Origin: an uncultured Hellea sp.
Lineage (GTDB): Bacteria; Pseudomonadota; Alphaproteobacteria; Caulobacterales; Maricaulaceae
Assembly (NCBI GenBank): GCA_938007935.1
Contig: CALLMD010000015.1
Location: forward strand, 22,558 to 86,557
Direction: 5' to 3'
Length of the DNA: 64,000 nt
The notes under the pieces were generated by a model. That model saw only the letters and a list, made by a program, of their open reading frames with translations, was not told the origin of the DNA and ran no database searches. Both the position numbers and the translations under genes were made by a program. Within the stretch, counting starts at the first letter, position 1. The number at the start of each line of letters is the position of its first letter. Shown piece after piece: positions 26,359-35,522 of this stretch.

Positions 26359-27345
26359 CTAAAACTTGAAGTTCATCATTTTGCGCATCATGAGCGTCCC
26401 CATGACCATCATCACAGCGCCAATCATCAAATTTCTATGTCCAGTTGGCGTCGTATATAGCTCGGTCATATAATCAGGGGCTACAACAGTCACCAAAATC
26501 ATAACCACGATAGGGAGAGAGCCAATAATGATAGCCGACATTTTTGCTTCGGCGGAGAGGGCCTTAATCTTTTCGGCCAACATTTTACGTCCGCGAAGGA
26601 CGGCAGAAAGATTAGCTAAACTTTCACCCAAATTACCACCAGTGGATTTTTGAATATTTAGAACAGTCGAGAAAAAGTTCACTTCTGAAATGGGCATTCT
26701 TTCATATAATTGCTCCAGACATACCTCAAGTGGGATACCTAAACTTTCGCCTTCGACAACTTTTCTAAACTCCGACCCTAAAGGATCTGGAGACTCATGT
26801 GCAATAATTCTAAGGCAATCACCTAGCGGAAGGCCTGTTCGTACACCTCTAACAATGATATCCATTCCGTCAGCAAAATGTGAAGTAAACTTTTTTTGAC
26901 GACGATTTATAGCCGCTCCCAAAATAAACCTTGGAAACCCAAAACCAAGCACAAAAGCAACACCTAAACAAAAAAGAGGCGAAAGGCCTAAGACAAATGG
27001 AATCCCGCCAGATATCACTGCGATAATAGCAGACATTATTAGAAAAGTTTGTGGTTTTGTTTTCCAATCAGCTTGTATTAGTCTCGATGCTAATGACTTA
27101 GCTTTCTTTTTTTTAGTCTTTTGGCGTTCTTCTATTTTACCAAGCGTGTCTTCAATTTGTTTGCGGCGCCCACTGCTATCTTCAACCTTTATTTTTTTCA
27201 AAAAACTTCCGGCGACAGTTTGTTGTCCTGAAATTTCTTTGACACGAGCGTTACTACTGGAAGAAGAAAGCCCTCCCAATAGCAGCAAACCAAGGCAAAA
27301 AATACCTCCCGCAGCCGCCAAAGCTATGATCGTGTTAGGATCCAT
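26359..27345 (-). CDS. tadB: type II secretion F family protein TadB
   Basis: Second Tad inner-membrane platform protein (328 aa). After an N-terminal helix and a basic cytoplasmic stretch (IEERQKTKKKKAKSLASRL) it shows the T2SSF domain with FADGMDIIVRGVRTGLPLGDCLRII and FFSTVLNIQKSTGGNLGESLANLSAVLRGR, plus two C-terminal helices. The stop of cpaF lies 2 bp before the ATG. The TadB/TadC pair replaces the single GspF of type II secretion. Confidence 0.94.
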   Translation of the reverse strand: MDPNTIIALAAAGGIFCLGLLLLGGLSSSSSNARVKEISGQQTVAGSFLKKIKVEDSSGRRKQIEDTLGKIEERQKTKKKKAKSLASRLIQADWKTKPQTFLIMSAIIAVISGGIPFVLGLSPLFCLGVAFVLGFGFPRFILGAAINRRQKKFTSHFADGMDIIVRGVRTGLPLGDCLRIIAHESPDPLGSEFRKVVEGESLGIPLEVCLEQLYERMPISEVNFFSTVLNIQKSTGGNLGESLANLSAVLRGRKMLAEKIKALSAEAKMSAIIIGSLPIVVMILVTVVAPDYMTELYTTPTGHRNLMIGAVMMVMGTLMMRKMMNFKF

Positions 27346-27347
27346 AG

Positions 27348-28763
27348 TTAACTACCTGCCTCGTCCAGAGCTTCAGCCAAGTCTTTTTCTAAGTTGAAAT
27401 ATCTTGCGCGATCCCAAAATGCGGGGCGCGCAATACCCGTTGATTTATGTTCGCCGATGATGTTCCCATTCGCATCTTCACCATCCATCTCATAAACAAT
27501 GAGGTCTTGTGTAACGATGATATCACCTTCCATCCCGATGACTTCAGTAATCTTTGTGATACGGCGAGAGCCATCTCTAAGACGTGTTGCCTGAACAATA
27601 ACATCAACAGAGCCAACAATCATTTCTCTGATTGTTTTTGCGGGCAGCGAAAAGCCGCCCATCGTAATCATTGATTCTAGTCGTGATAGGGCCTCACGCG
27701 GAGAGTTAGCATGGAGCGTTCCCATTGATCCGTCATGGCCAGTATTCATGGCTTGTAATAAATCAAAAGCCTCTGGTCCACGAACCTCACCCACAATAAT
27801 ACGCTCGGGACGCATCCGTAGACAGTTTTTAACAAGATCAGCCATTGTGATCTTACCTTTACCTTCGAGATTAGGAGGTCGTGTTTCAAGGCGCACGACA
27901 TGTGGTTGTTGAAGCTGTAATTCAGCAGCATCTTCGCAAGTAATAATACGTTCATCAGGATGAATAAAGCCCGTAAGAGCATTTAATAACGTTGTTTTAC
28001 CAGAACCTGTACCACCTGAAATAACGATGTTACACTGACATGCCCCTATGATCTGGAGTACCTTTGCCCCCGCCGGCGAAATTGATCCAAAATTGACCAA
28101 GTCTCCGAGCCGTAATTTATCCTTTTTAAATTTACGAATTGTCAGCGCAGGCCCATCAATCGCAAGAGGCGGCGCAATAACATTGACCCTTGAGCCATCT
28201 AAAAGTCGCGCGTCACATATTGGGCTGGCTTCGTCGACACGTCTGCCAACTTGAGAGACAATCCGTTGGCAAATATTCATCAACTGTTGATTATCACGAA
28301 AACGTATATTCGTTTTCTGCATCTTGCCTTCTGTTTCGATAAAAACGTGTTTGGCACCATTGACCATAATATCGGCAATATCGTCTCTGACTAACAAGGG
28401 TTCTAATGGACCATATCCAAGGATATCATCACAAATTTCAGTTATGAGTTGGTTCTGTTCTGCAACAGATAGGCGGACATTGCGGATAGCAATGATCTCG
28501 TCCACAATCATTCTAATTTCTTCACGTGCCTTGTCGGCCTGCATTCCCGCAAGTGCCGAAACATCAATCGTTTCGAAAAGCGCATTAAATATCGTCGCTT
28601 TGGTTTCGTAATACTCCTCAGAAGGCTCATTACGACCCGAACTCGAACGCGTAGCTGTTGGCGCGGCAGCACCTGCGCTAGGCTTTGGGATTTCTGCTTC
28701 AGCCTCAGCTTTAGGCGGAGCTTTTAAGGCTGAGCCGCCAGTTTCTGCGCGTTTTCCGAACAT
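27348..28763 (-). CDS. cpaF: Tad pilus assembly ATPase CpaF/TadA
   Basis: Secretion ATPase of 471 aa. An Ala/Pro-rich N-terminus precedes the N-terminal domain and a RecA-like core with Walker [17 protein letters not shown]. The Asp box is [14 protein letters not shown], Walker B is [14 protein letters not shown], and the His box is [18 protein letters not shown]. It is a bidirectional motor for Flp pilus extension and possibly retraction, hexameric at the inner membrane. It is flanked by cpaE and tadB in the standard order. Confidence 0.97.
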   Translation of the reverse strand: MFGKRAETGGSALKAPPKAEAEAEIPKPSAGAAAPTATRSSSGRNEPSEEYYETKATIFNALFETIDVSALAGMQADKAREEIRMIVDEIIAIRNVRLSVAEQNQLITEICDDILGYGPLEPLLVRDDIADIMVNGAKHVFIETEGKMQKTNIRFRDNQQLMNICQRIVSQVGRRVDEASPICDARLLDGSRVNVIAPPLAIDGPALTIRKFKKDKLRLGDLVNFGSISPAGAKVLQIIGACQCNIVISGGTGSGKTTLLNALTGFIHPDERIITCEDAAELQLQQPHVVRLETRPPNLEGKGKITMADLVKNCLRMRPERIIVGEVRGPEAFDLLQAMNTGHDGSMGTLHANSPREALSRLESMITMGGFSLPAKTIREMIVGSVDVIVQATRLRDGSRRITKITEVIGMEGDIIVTQDLIVYEMDGEDANGNIIGEHKSTGIARPAFWDRARYFNLEKDLAEALDEAGS

Positions 28764-28769
28764 ATGCGG

Positions 28770-30356
28770 TTAAGCCTCTTTTTTCTTACGAGAAAAAATA
28801 GACTTACTTGTCTTCGGCGAAGACTCTTTTTTCCCTTTACTAGACAACTTACTCATCAAACCGCCTCGCCCAGCAACTCCCGAGACCTGATTCACAAAAT
28901 GTCCACTCTTAAGGCGGTTGGCGATATAATTAAGACCATTAACAGCTTGCGTCGCTGCTTTTACATCTGTCAGCATTTTACCATCATTAGCCGCTTCGAG
29001 ATAGCTATCAGGATCAAATCCCAGTACCAATGCTGGCTCTAATCCTACGGCGGCCGCGAAATCTTTCACGGTAATTTCACCCGTTTTACTCATGCCCGTC
29101 TTATTTAAGATAAGAATTGGGTCACCATCATTAGGCCTTTGAGCCCGCAAGAAGTCTATAAGATTTTTCGTATTTCTCAAACTGGCTAAGTCTGGAGTTG
29201 CTGTAATCACGACATCATCCACATTCGTTAGAACATTGCTTGTCCAATCCATCCATTGATGCGGCATATCTAAAAGCGTTAAGGGACTAATAGACCTCAC
29301 AGCATCAACAACCGCCTCATAAGCGTCCGATTCCAAAACAGGCTTATGTTGCAGTGATCCCGCAGTTGGCAAAATTGATAATTTTTGGGTATGCCTGATC
29401 ATAATACGATCAAGCAAAGTTTCATCCAATCGTTCAGGTTCTGCTAATGCTTCTTCAAGGCCTTGGCTGGCATCATAGGCAAAATCGAGGCCACTTGTTC
29501 CCCAAGACGCGTCAAGGTCAACAAGTGCCGTTTCTTGCTGTATGGTTTCAGATAAAGCCCAAGCAATATTGTGAGCTATTGTGGATGATCCAACTCCGCC
29601 TTTAGCTCCAAAAAATGCTGCTACACGTCCAACAAAAGGTTTTTCTGGATCTGAATAAAGCTCACCAAGTGACCTAATCAAGTTGATCGGATGAAGCGGT
29701 GGTACAAGGTAGTCGCTAATACCTTTATCAATGAGCTGGCGATAAAGACGAATATCATTCGCCGCGCCAATCATAACAACTTTTGTACCTGCATCACATA
29801 CTGATGCAAGCTCTTCAAGTTGAGCAAATAACTCTTGTCCGCGCATACCTGATTCAATCAGAATTAGGCCTGGCGTATTTTCTTTGTGATAAAATTCGAT
29901 CGCTGATGATAATCCGCCCATATAAATTTTAACATTGGTACGTTTCATCCGCCAATCGCGCGTCGAGTTGTTAATGACAGCGGCTGTTTCTTGGCGATCA
30001 CAAAATGCATGTATTGAAATCTGAGGAAGCGCTCTATCTCCCCCTTCTTTAACTAAATCGGCTTCCGGAAGCGCCTGTGGCGGCATCATTGGCGGAGGCT
30101 GATGTGGCATTGATATGTTTCCTTGCCCGTGCATTGGCATAGCTGGATAACCTTGCTGAACTGGAGGCATAGGGGGAGCAGCAGGTTGCATGGGCGGAAC
30201 CGGCCGAGGCTGCATAGGTTGCGGAGTGATCTGTTGCGCAGGATATGGTGCCTGCTGCGGTACAGGCGTAGGCACCGGGCGCATGGGCGCGGGATTGGGG
30301 GCCGCTATTGGTGCTGGCGAACTCATCTGCGGGGGTCTAGGTGTCATGGCATTCAT
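28770..30356 (-). CDS. cpaE: CpaE/TadZ pilus localisation ATPase
   Basis: ParA/MinD-superfamily protein (528 aa) that positions the Tad machine at the cell pole. Residues 1-95 are extremely Pro/Gln/Met-rich, probably disordered. A receiver-like domain without a full phospho-acceptor set follows (115-235). The deviant Walker A is FFGAKGGVGSSTIAHN (about residue 245), and ETALVDLDASWGTSGLD is Walker A'/B-like. The tail is basic and Lys/Ser-rich. It lies between cpaD and cpaF. The unusually long proline-rich lead region is longer than in Caulobacter CpaE as I recall it. Confidence 0.94.
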   Translation of the reverse strand: MNAMTPRPPQMSSPAPIAAPNPAPMRPVPTPVPQQAPYPAQQITPQPMQPRPVPPMQPAAPPMPPVQQGYPAMPMHGQGNISMPHQPPPMMPPQALPEADLVKEGGDRALPQISIHAFCDRQETAAVINNSTRDWRMKRTNVKIYMGGLSSAIEFYHKENTPGLILIESGMRGQELFAQLEELASVCDAGTKVVMIGAANDIRLYRQLIDKGISDYLVPPLHPINLIRSLGELYSDPEKPFVGRVAAFFGAKGGVGSSTIAHNIAWALSETIQQETALVDLDASWGTSGLDFAYDASQGLEEALAEPERLDETLLDRIMIRHTQKLSILPTAGSLQHKPVLESDAYEAVVDAVRSISPLTLLDMPHQWMDWTSNVLTNVDDVVITATPDLASLRNTKNLIDFLRAQRPNDGDPILILNKTGMSKTGEITVKDFAAAVGLEPALVLGFDPDSYLEAANDGKMLTDVKAATQAVNGLNYIANRLKSGHFVNQVSGVAGRGGLMSKLSSKGKKESSPKTSKSIFSRKKKEA

Positions 30357-30369
30357 CCGATGGTCCGTC

Positions 30370-31050
30370 TTATTTATCTTCTATAGTTATATCTTGGCGG
30401 TCAGGGTGTTCCGATGCCGGATTCTCGCCTTGAATATATTTATCGTAAACTGTTTGGCGTCTCTGAGAATCTGGAATGGTCATATCATAAGGCTGAATTA
30501 ACTGTCTCGGGTCTTGTATCATCGCAGCCAAATTTGCTGAGTGGAAACACCCGAAACTTGGATCAGGCTGATTTGTATAGGTATAAGACAGATCGCCCAT
30601 TCTTCGACAATCCTGAGGTACTGTTTTTAAAGTCCTATAGGAGACAACAACGGGTGCTGGCGCACCATAAGGTGCCTGATATTGTCCTGTTTGAACAGGC
30701 GCGCCAGCTAAGCCTATTCTTCCTAAGCTTTGACGAATAACCGCCTGTGCTTGCTGAGCCCCAATACCATGCGCTGATGATGAAGGCGTATTAATATAAA
30801 TTGGGCCTTCACCTTGCTGTGCATAGGCTTCCAAAAACTGAGTAACAGCAACTTGGTCGCGCGCGGAGAGTTCAAGACCGGTTGGACGTGTGTAAAGCTC
30901 CAACCTTTCGATAGATTCCGCAATTTGAATTTTATGATTAAATGGCGTTGGACCTGCTGAAGGCATCGGTGTCTGGCAACCCGTTATCACAGCTGATAAA
31001 ATAGCTGCAGAGAAAAGGGCTCTAATTTTTCTATGTGCAAGTCTCACCAT
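30370..31050 (-). CDS. cpaD: CpaD pilus assembly lipoprotein
   Basis: A 226-aa outer-membrane lipoprotein. From the ATG at 31050 (GGGAG upstream) the signal sequence ends in a lipobox, VITGC, with lipidated Cys25. The body has QIAESIERLELYTRPTGLELSARDQVAVTQFLEAY and CRRMGDLSYTYTNQPDPSFGC, with the paired cysteines typical of the CpaD family. CpaD helps assemble or stabilise the CpaC secretin. A longer reading frame upstream would overlap cpaC and lacks a ribosome site. Confidence 0.92.
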   Translation of the reverse strand: MVRLAHRKIRALFSAAILSAVITGCQTPMPSAGPTPFNHKIQIAESIERLELYTRPTGLELSARDQVAVTQFLEAYAQQGEGPIYINTPSSSAHGIGAQQAQAVIRQSLGRIGLAGAPVQTGQYQAPYGAPAPVVVSYRTLKTVPQDCRRMGDLSYTYTNQPDPSFGCFHSANLAAMIQDPRQLIQPYDMTIPDSQRRQTVYDKYIQGENPASEHPDRQDITIEDK

Positions 31051-31057
31051 ATACTCC

Positions 31058-32536
31058 CTAATCGACCACATGACCAAATGGCCCTGATAAGCTATCTGCT
31101 GCGATTTTAGGCCGACCATTTGCGGCATAAACCTTGTTTAATTTTCCGAAAAGCAAGCTATCGCCATCATTTGCGGGAATGAAACCATCAAGTGGTGTCT
31201 GTAATTTATCTGGATGTGTTGGGTCGACAAGGTATGGGGTGACAATCACAACGAGTTCACTTTGTGTGGTCAAATCATCTCGGTTTCTAAATAAAGCGCC
31301 AAATCCTGGTATATCTTTGGCCCCTGGAATACCATCGGAAGACTGACGACTTTCTTCACGAATAAGGCCAGCAATCACAAGACTTCCGCCAGCTGGGAGC
31401 TCAACAACGGTATTCGCTCTTCGAACGCGTAAGCCCAGAATATCTGATGCCAGTCCGCCCGTCTCAAATGAACCTTCCGTGGTTGGTTCTGACACTTCCG
31501 TCGAAATATTTAATGAGATACGGCCTTCACTTAGGACAACAGGAGTAAATCCTAGTGAAACCCCGTAAGGTTTGAACTCAAATTCGCGCTGTAATCTGCC
31601 ATTCTCATCAAGAAATACGTTTGTTAGGAGTGGAAATTCACCACCAGACAAGAAATTTGCGGTCTCACCAGAAATCGCTGTTAATGTTGGTTCAGCCAAT
31701 GTTCGGATTAATCCTACCCGCTCCAGGGCTTGCAATGAACTCGATAAAGATGTCAGATCACCACCCGACGTGTTCGTTAAGGCGCTTGTTCCCTCTAGGC
31801 CAGAGCGAGTATTTAAACTGGCATTACTAATTAGTGAAACAGTTGAATCGCCCAACTGACCAATCGCACTAAGATTGATTCCCAATTGCTTTGTGACAGA
31901 ACGCTGCATTTCAACAATGCGAACTTTCAAAAGCACCTGATCCTTACCTTCTACTGACATGAGGTTGACAATTTCGCCTTCAGCCCCCCCCTCTGTCACC
32001 TCATCAAGCCACATAGAGGCTAGCTTCTCAATACGGTTAGCCATCGAGGCATTTTTGACTGACCCTGTCAGTAATATATTGTTATTAACGGCTTGAACTT
32101 CGACTGTCCCAGTATTTGCATGTTGGGAAATTAGAGATTTTAAACCATTTATATCACGCTCAACACGAATATCTAAGCTCAATAGCTCTTGCCCGCCATG
32201 CCCATAAAAATAGGCATTTGTTTGGCCTGGCTGCTTACCAATAAGAACAGCGCGATGAGACGTGTGAATGACGGATTCCACGATATCCGGATTTGAAACA
32301 ATGACATCCATCATATCCTGGGGCAATTCGATGACCGTTGACTTTGAATATGGAAGTACAATTGACCGCGAATTTGTGCTCTGACCTGGTGATTGGATAT
32401 TAATTCCTGAGGCTGAGGCATTTTGAATATGGCTATATGACCGCGTTCCTGCATCAGCGATTGGCGTCAACATAGATGAAGTCGCTAATGTAACCGCAGT
32501 TCCAAGGACCAAGCTATATAAAAACTTACTAGGCAT
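31058..32536 (-). CDS. cpaC: CpaC/RcpA outer-membrane secretin of the Tad pilus
   Basis: Secretin (492 aa) forming the outer-membrane pore for Flp pili. Signal peptide (residues 1-29), then the pilus-assembly N-terminal domain (VLPYSKSTVIELPQDMMDVIVSNPDIVESVIH, about 60-135) and a BON-like domain (NGLKSLISQH..., 140-200). The C-terminal secretin domain (about 260-430) ends with VPGFGALFRNRDDLTTQSELVVIVTPYLV-type sequence. ATG 32536 is chosen: AGAGGAC upstream, and the reading does not overlap cpaB. Confidence 0.96.
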   Translation of the reverse strand: MPSKFLYSLVLGTAVTLATSSMLTPIADAGTRSYSHIQNASASGINIQSPGQSTNSRSIVLPYSKSTVIELPQDMMDVIVSNPDIVESVIHTSHRAVLIGKQPGQTNAYFYGHGGQELLSLDIRVERDINGLKSLISQHANTGTVEVQAVNNNILLTGSVKNASMANRIEKLASMWLDEVTEGGAEGEIVNLMSVEGKDQVLLKVRIVEMQRSVTKQLGINLSAIGQLGDSTVSLISNASLNTRSGLEGTSALTNTSGGDLTSLSSSLQALERVGLIRTLAEPTLTAISGETANFLSGGEFPLLTNVFLDENGRLQREFEFKPYGVSLGFTPVVLSEGRISLNISTEVSEPTTEGSFETGGLASDILGLRVRRANTVVELPAGGSLVIAGLIREESRQSSDGIPGAKDIPGFGALFRNRDDLTTQSELVVIVTPYLVDPTHPDKLQTPLDGFIPANDGDSLLFGKLNKVYAANGRPKIAADSLSGPFGHVVD

Positions 32537-32537
32537 T

Positions 32538-33374
32538 TTATTGTCCTCTAATCGCGACTTGTTGAGGCTGACCACCACGATAAACTGTCAATGAAGACGC
32601 TGTTTCAACTTCTTCTTTTTCATTTTTCGCGGCGCTACGGGCCTGCGCGTTGCTCCGAATTATTCCGCGTAATGTCAGGCTTAAATCGCCCTTAGAAACG
32701 GACTGTTGAAGCAATTCAGCGTCTTCTTGTGACATTTCAAACGTTGCAGTTGACCCGATAACGGTAGCCCCGCCCTCAATCCCTGTAGAATAAGTTTGGT
32801 CTATAGCTAAAACATGTACATTTTCAAAAATAGTGTCAGCTGTAAACACGCGCTGGCTGGAACTAGTTGCACTTGATTTCGGTTGCACAGTTTGCGTCAA
32901 AATTATGTCAACTCTGTCGCCTGGCTGTATAAAGCCGCCAGCAGCCGTATCGACTGAAATACGGGTAGTCACCGCTCTCATCCCTGGTTTTAATAAAGCA
33001 GCCATCACGCCAGAACCATTGGTTAAAACAAGCTTATTCTCACTTATGGGCTCACCTTCTAAAATCGGAGAGCGGACAATTGCGCGCTCTAACTCTTCAA
33101 TAGCCTGTGGTCTCAGATCATTTGAAATAAGTGCAGGGCTTAAAGCTTCTGCAGGCCATTGCTTCCATTTAACGGATTCTTCCGAGATGCGAGATCCCAG
33201 GGCCATGTTTTGTGTTGCCACCAAAACGTCCACATATTCAACTTTTTGAACGATTGGAGCAGGAGCTGCGACTGTTTGAACAGGCGCCGGCGTACCCAAT
33301 TTTTTAACTTGCGTGAAAACAACAATCGCCGCAATGGCAAGACCTGCTATCAAAAGTATACGTTTCTTATCCAT
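32538..33374 (-). CDS. cpaB: CpaB/RcpC pilus assembly protein
   Basis: Periplasmic, membrane-anchored 278-aa protein. An N-terminal helix (ILLIAGLAIAAIVVFTQV) precedes an SAF domain (VDVLVATQNMALGSRISEESVKWKQWP, about residues 47-115) and an RcpC-type beta region (GMRAVTTRISVDTAAGGFIQPGDRVDIILTQ). SAF domains resemble antifreeze/flagellar FlgA folds and may bind glycan near the secretin. GAGGG precedes the ATG. It lies between cpaA and cpaC with 1-bp spacing to the latter. Confidence 0.95.
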   Translation of the reverse strand: MDKKRILLIAGLAIAAIVVFTQVKKLGTPAPVQTVAAPAPIVQKVEYVDVLVATQNMALGSRISEESVKWKQWPAEALSPALISNDLRPQAIEELERAIVRSPILEGEPISENKLVLTNGSGVMAALLKPGMRAVTTRISVDTAAGGFIQPGDRVDIILTQTVQPKSSATSSSQRVFTADTIFENVHVLAIDQTYSTGIEGGATVIGSTATFEMSQEDAELLQQSVSKGDLSLTLRGIIRSNAQARSAAKNEKEEVETASSLTVYRGGQPQQVAIRGQ

Positions 33375-33488
33375 TATCCCTCACAAGGCCTCAATATCCA
33401 CACCCTTTTGAGGGTGATTTGATAAAGCATGGTTAATTTATAGAAAATGCGTACGAAAAAAGTGTTAACGCAATGATATTTATGCGCC

Positions 33489-33995
33489 TCACAGGCCGAT
33501 GGCTCTTAGAAAAAGCTGGCTTTGTGGCAGTGTACACAAGGCACCTGCAGCTAAAGCCAATCCATAAGGCATCTTTTTTTCATCCTTGAACATTTTATAG
33601 GCCCAAGGTGCCGTTAGTATACGAACTGGGATAAAGCGACGTCCCATCATAAGTGCGACTGCAAGCAGCGCCCCAAATATCGTTGTATATAAAACATATA
33701 GAATGGCGTCAGGCCATTGCCACCAAAGTGCGGTAGCTGCCATTAATTTGGCATCTCCGCCGCCAAGCCACCCAAAAGCAAACATAGCGAAACCGCCAAG
33801 AAAGAATGTAGCACCGACAAGAACATGCGTTCCGAGTCCAGCCCATCCGGGCCAAACAAAGGGTATTATAAGAATGAAGGCGGCTATGAGCGCTAAACTA
33901 ATCCAATTAGGAATAGTCATGGTCGTCGCATCTTTAAAAGACGCTATTAACATCGTGGCGGCAAAAACTATTACGATTACAAATGCTAAAAACAT
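33489..33995 (-). CDS. cpaA: prepilin peptidase CpaA/TadV
   Basis: Aspartic-acid membrane protease (168 aa) that removes the leader of Flp pilins and TadE-type pseudopilins. The catalytic aspartates are seen in SFKDATTMTIPNWISL and in the GxGD-type motif GWLGGGDAKLMAA. About six hydrophobic segments are present, and no methyltransferase domain, as usual for TadV. GGGGAG precedes the ATG. The 114-bp gap to cpaB contains no recognised element. Confidence 0.94.
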   Translation of the reverse strand: MFLAFVIVIVFAATMLIASFKDATTMTIPNWISLALIAAFILIIPFVWPGWAGLGTHVLVGATFFLGGFAMFAFGWLGGGDAKLMAATALWWQWPDAILYVLYTTIFGALLAVALMMGRRFIPVRILTAPWAYKMFKDEKKMPYGLALAAGALCTLPQSQLFLRAIGL

Positions 33996-34099
33996 ATTAA
34001 TCTCCCCTAGAACGTTAGGCAGAGTTTAATCTAAATGTGTTTAAGAATGTGTTTCCAATAATTGGATTTCTGAATAATCACATGAGTAATTTCAAGCTA

Positions 34100-34270
34100 T
34101 TATGCTTTATCAAGTTCTGTTTGGGCAGTTGTAAAAATTCCGTCAAGTGAATCGCCAACTGCTGTTGCACCTAAAATTAACGCTATTGCAATGAGGCCTG
34201 CGATTAATCCGTATTCAATTGCAGTTGCGCCACTATCGTCCAATATGAATCTCTTTAACCTGTCAGACAT
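34100..34270 (-). CDS. Flp-type pilin (second copy)
   Basis: Prepilin of 56 aa with a short basic leader (MSDRLKRFILDDS) and the cleavage motif GATAIEYGLIAGLIAIALI, with conserved Glu+5 and Tyr+6. ATG 34270 is preferred over a GTG four codons upstream. It differs from the first pilin mainly in the leader and C-terminus (GIFTTAQTELDKA). It may be a minor pilin or a backup major subunit. The preceding intergenic hairpin could lower its expression relative to the first copy. Confidence 0.88.
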   Translation of the reverse strand: MSDRLKRFILDDSGATAIEYGLIAGLIAIALILGATAVGDSLDGIFTTAQTELDKA

Positions 34271-34330
34271 TATGCTTACCACTTATAAAAATTATTCACG
34301 ATTGAACAAATTATATCCGGCTAGGGATAA

Positions 34331-34354
34331 TGTGGGCCGCAAAAGCGGCCCACA
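34331..34354. repeat. perfect 10-bp hairpin between the two pilin genes
   Basis: TGTGGGCCGC-AAAA-GCGGCCCACA forms a perfect 10-bp stem with a 4-base loop. In the direction of pilin transcription (minus) it is not followed by a U-run (TTATCCC), so it looks more like an RNA-stabilising or partial-termination structure than a full terminator. It lies 15 bp downstream of the first pilin stop. Confidence 0.7.
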
Positions 34355-34369
34355 AAACTTTAACAAAAA

Positions 34370-34552
34370 TTACTTTCTGTTATCAGCAGTTGCTAATTCA
34401 CCCGCAACTAATTTGAACTTACCGTCCAAAGAGTCACCGATAGCAGTTGCGCCAGCGATCAAAGCGACCGCGATAAGAGCTGCAATCAGACCATATTCAA
34501 TAGCTGTTGCACCAGATTCGTCTTTAATAAAACGAGTTACTAGATTTTGCAT
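34370..34552 (-). CDS. Flp-type pilin (first copy, probable major subunit)
   Basis: Prepilin of 60 aa: leader MQNLVTRFIKDES, cleavage region GATAIEYGLIAALIAVALIAGATAIG, polar tail ending ATADNRK. CpaA should cleave before the Gly/Ala with Glu at +5. GGGAG lies six bases upstream of the ATG. It is the first gene of the ten-gene minus-strand operon and is followed by a strong hairpin, both expected for an abundantly expressed subunit (PilA-like in Caulobacter). Confidence 0.9.
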   Translation of the reverse strand: MQNLVTRFIKDESGATAIEYGLIAALIAVALIAGATAIGDSLDGKFKLVAGELATADNRK

Positions 34553-34849
34553 AACTTACTCCCACGTATGCTAGTCAAAAGAAGGATTATTCCTTCTATT
34601 TCACAGGGGGTAAAATAATCCCTGTTGAAGCCTTTATAGAGACGGGTCATTACTACTAATTTAAGTAATGTAGTAAATTTAGCGTAAAATTTATTAGGCT
34701 TTAAAAGTGGATTTCTGATTCTAAAATCAGCATGTATATACATTTATATATATAATGTATGATAAAGAATAAGACCAAAAAAGCGCCCCATTTGTAAACC
34801 CTTCGTTCACTACATCAGGATAAGACGAGAGAAAGCTTGGAGAAATTTC
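34553..34849. other. divergent regulatory region of the pilus locus
   Basis: A 297-bp gene-free stretch separates the two pilus transcripts. It is AT-rich, with a run TATATACATTTATATATATA near 34734-34753 and a hairpin AGAAGGA-TT-ATTCCTTCT-type dyad around 34579-34597 just before the first pilin. CATTAC and GTAATG also form a spaced inverted pair near 34648-34670. No sigma54 promoter or full CtrA box was recognised. Confidence 0.4.
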
Positions 34850-35401
34850 ATGACCTCTTTTGTGTCTAAATCACTATTTCATGTGGGAATTGCCACTCTG
34901 GCTGTTATATGTTCTGCTATCCCGGCCTTTGCTGGAGGCAGCTACAGTGTTGATCTGAATAAAACCGAGATCGTTCGCCTGCCTGAAAGCGCTGGCGCTG
35001 TCGTTATTGGTAACCCTAACATCGCTGACGTCACCGTTCATTCGGCAAATACACTTTTCGTCGTTGGCCGCGGATATGGGGAAACTAATCTGATTGTCCT
35101 AAATGCCTCTGGTCACACCATTATGAATGCTGACATACAAGTTACGCATAAATTATCCTCTAATGGCGTGCGGTTATATAACGGAAAACAGCGCGAGAGT
35201 TACAATTGCATACCCTATTGCTTGCCGTCCCCTATCTTAGGAGATGCACCAGAATTTATTACGAATAATTCTGGCGAAGCTCAGGAGATCAGCAATAGTG
35301 CGAGTACGGCTTCACCGACTCCTGTCAGTGCGTTTACGAGAGGTTCTTCACCATTTAGTGGTAGTCCCAATGCGAGTTCAGGGCCGCCGACCAATTTTTA
35401 A
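34850..35401 (+). CDS. short secretin-N-domain pilus assembly protein (CpaC N-terminal homologue)
   Basis: Secreted 183-aa protein: signal peptide (residues 1-28), then one pilus-assembly/secretin N-terminal domain (SVDLNKTEIVRLPESAGAVVIGNPNIADVTVHSANTLFVVGRGYGETNLIVLNASG). A Cys-containing segment (YNCIPYCLPSP) and a Ser/Thr/Pro-rich tail follow. The same domain occurs in CpaC of this window (residues 60-135), but here no BON or secretin barrel domain follows. Its placement before two TadE-type genes and divergent from the main operon suggests an accessory periplasmic factor, perhaps a gate or adaptor for the secretin. It is not a broken cpaC, because the ORF is intact with its own signal peptide. 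Confidence 0.82.
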   Translation: MTSFVSKSLFHVGIATLAVICSAIPAFAGGSYSVDLNKTEIVRLPESAGAVVIGNPNIADVTVHSANTLFVVGRGYGETNLIVLNASGHTIMNADIQVTHKLSSNGVRLYNGKQRESYNCIPYCLPSPILGDAPEFITNNSGEAQEISNSASTASPTPVSAFTRGSSPFSGSPNASSGPPTNF

Positions 35402-35522
35402 AGTGTTGAGATTTAATAATATCTTAACCTCAAACTTTACTGAAAATTTAACGACTTACCTGTATTTAAACAGACCGTCTTCCTTATAGGAAACGGAATA
35501 TGAACGATATGGGATAAAGTGG

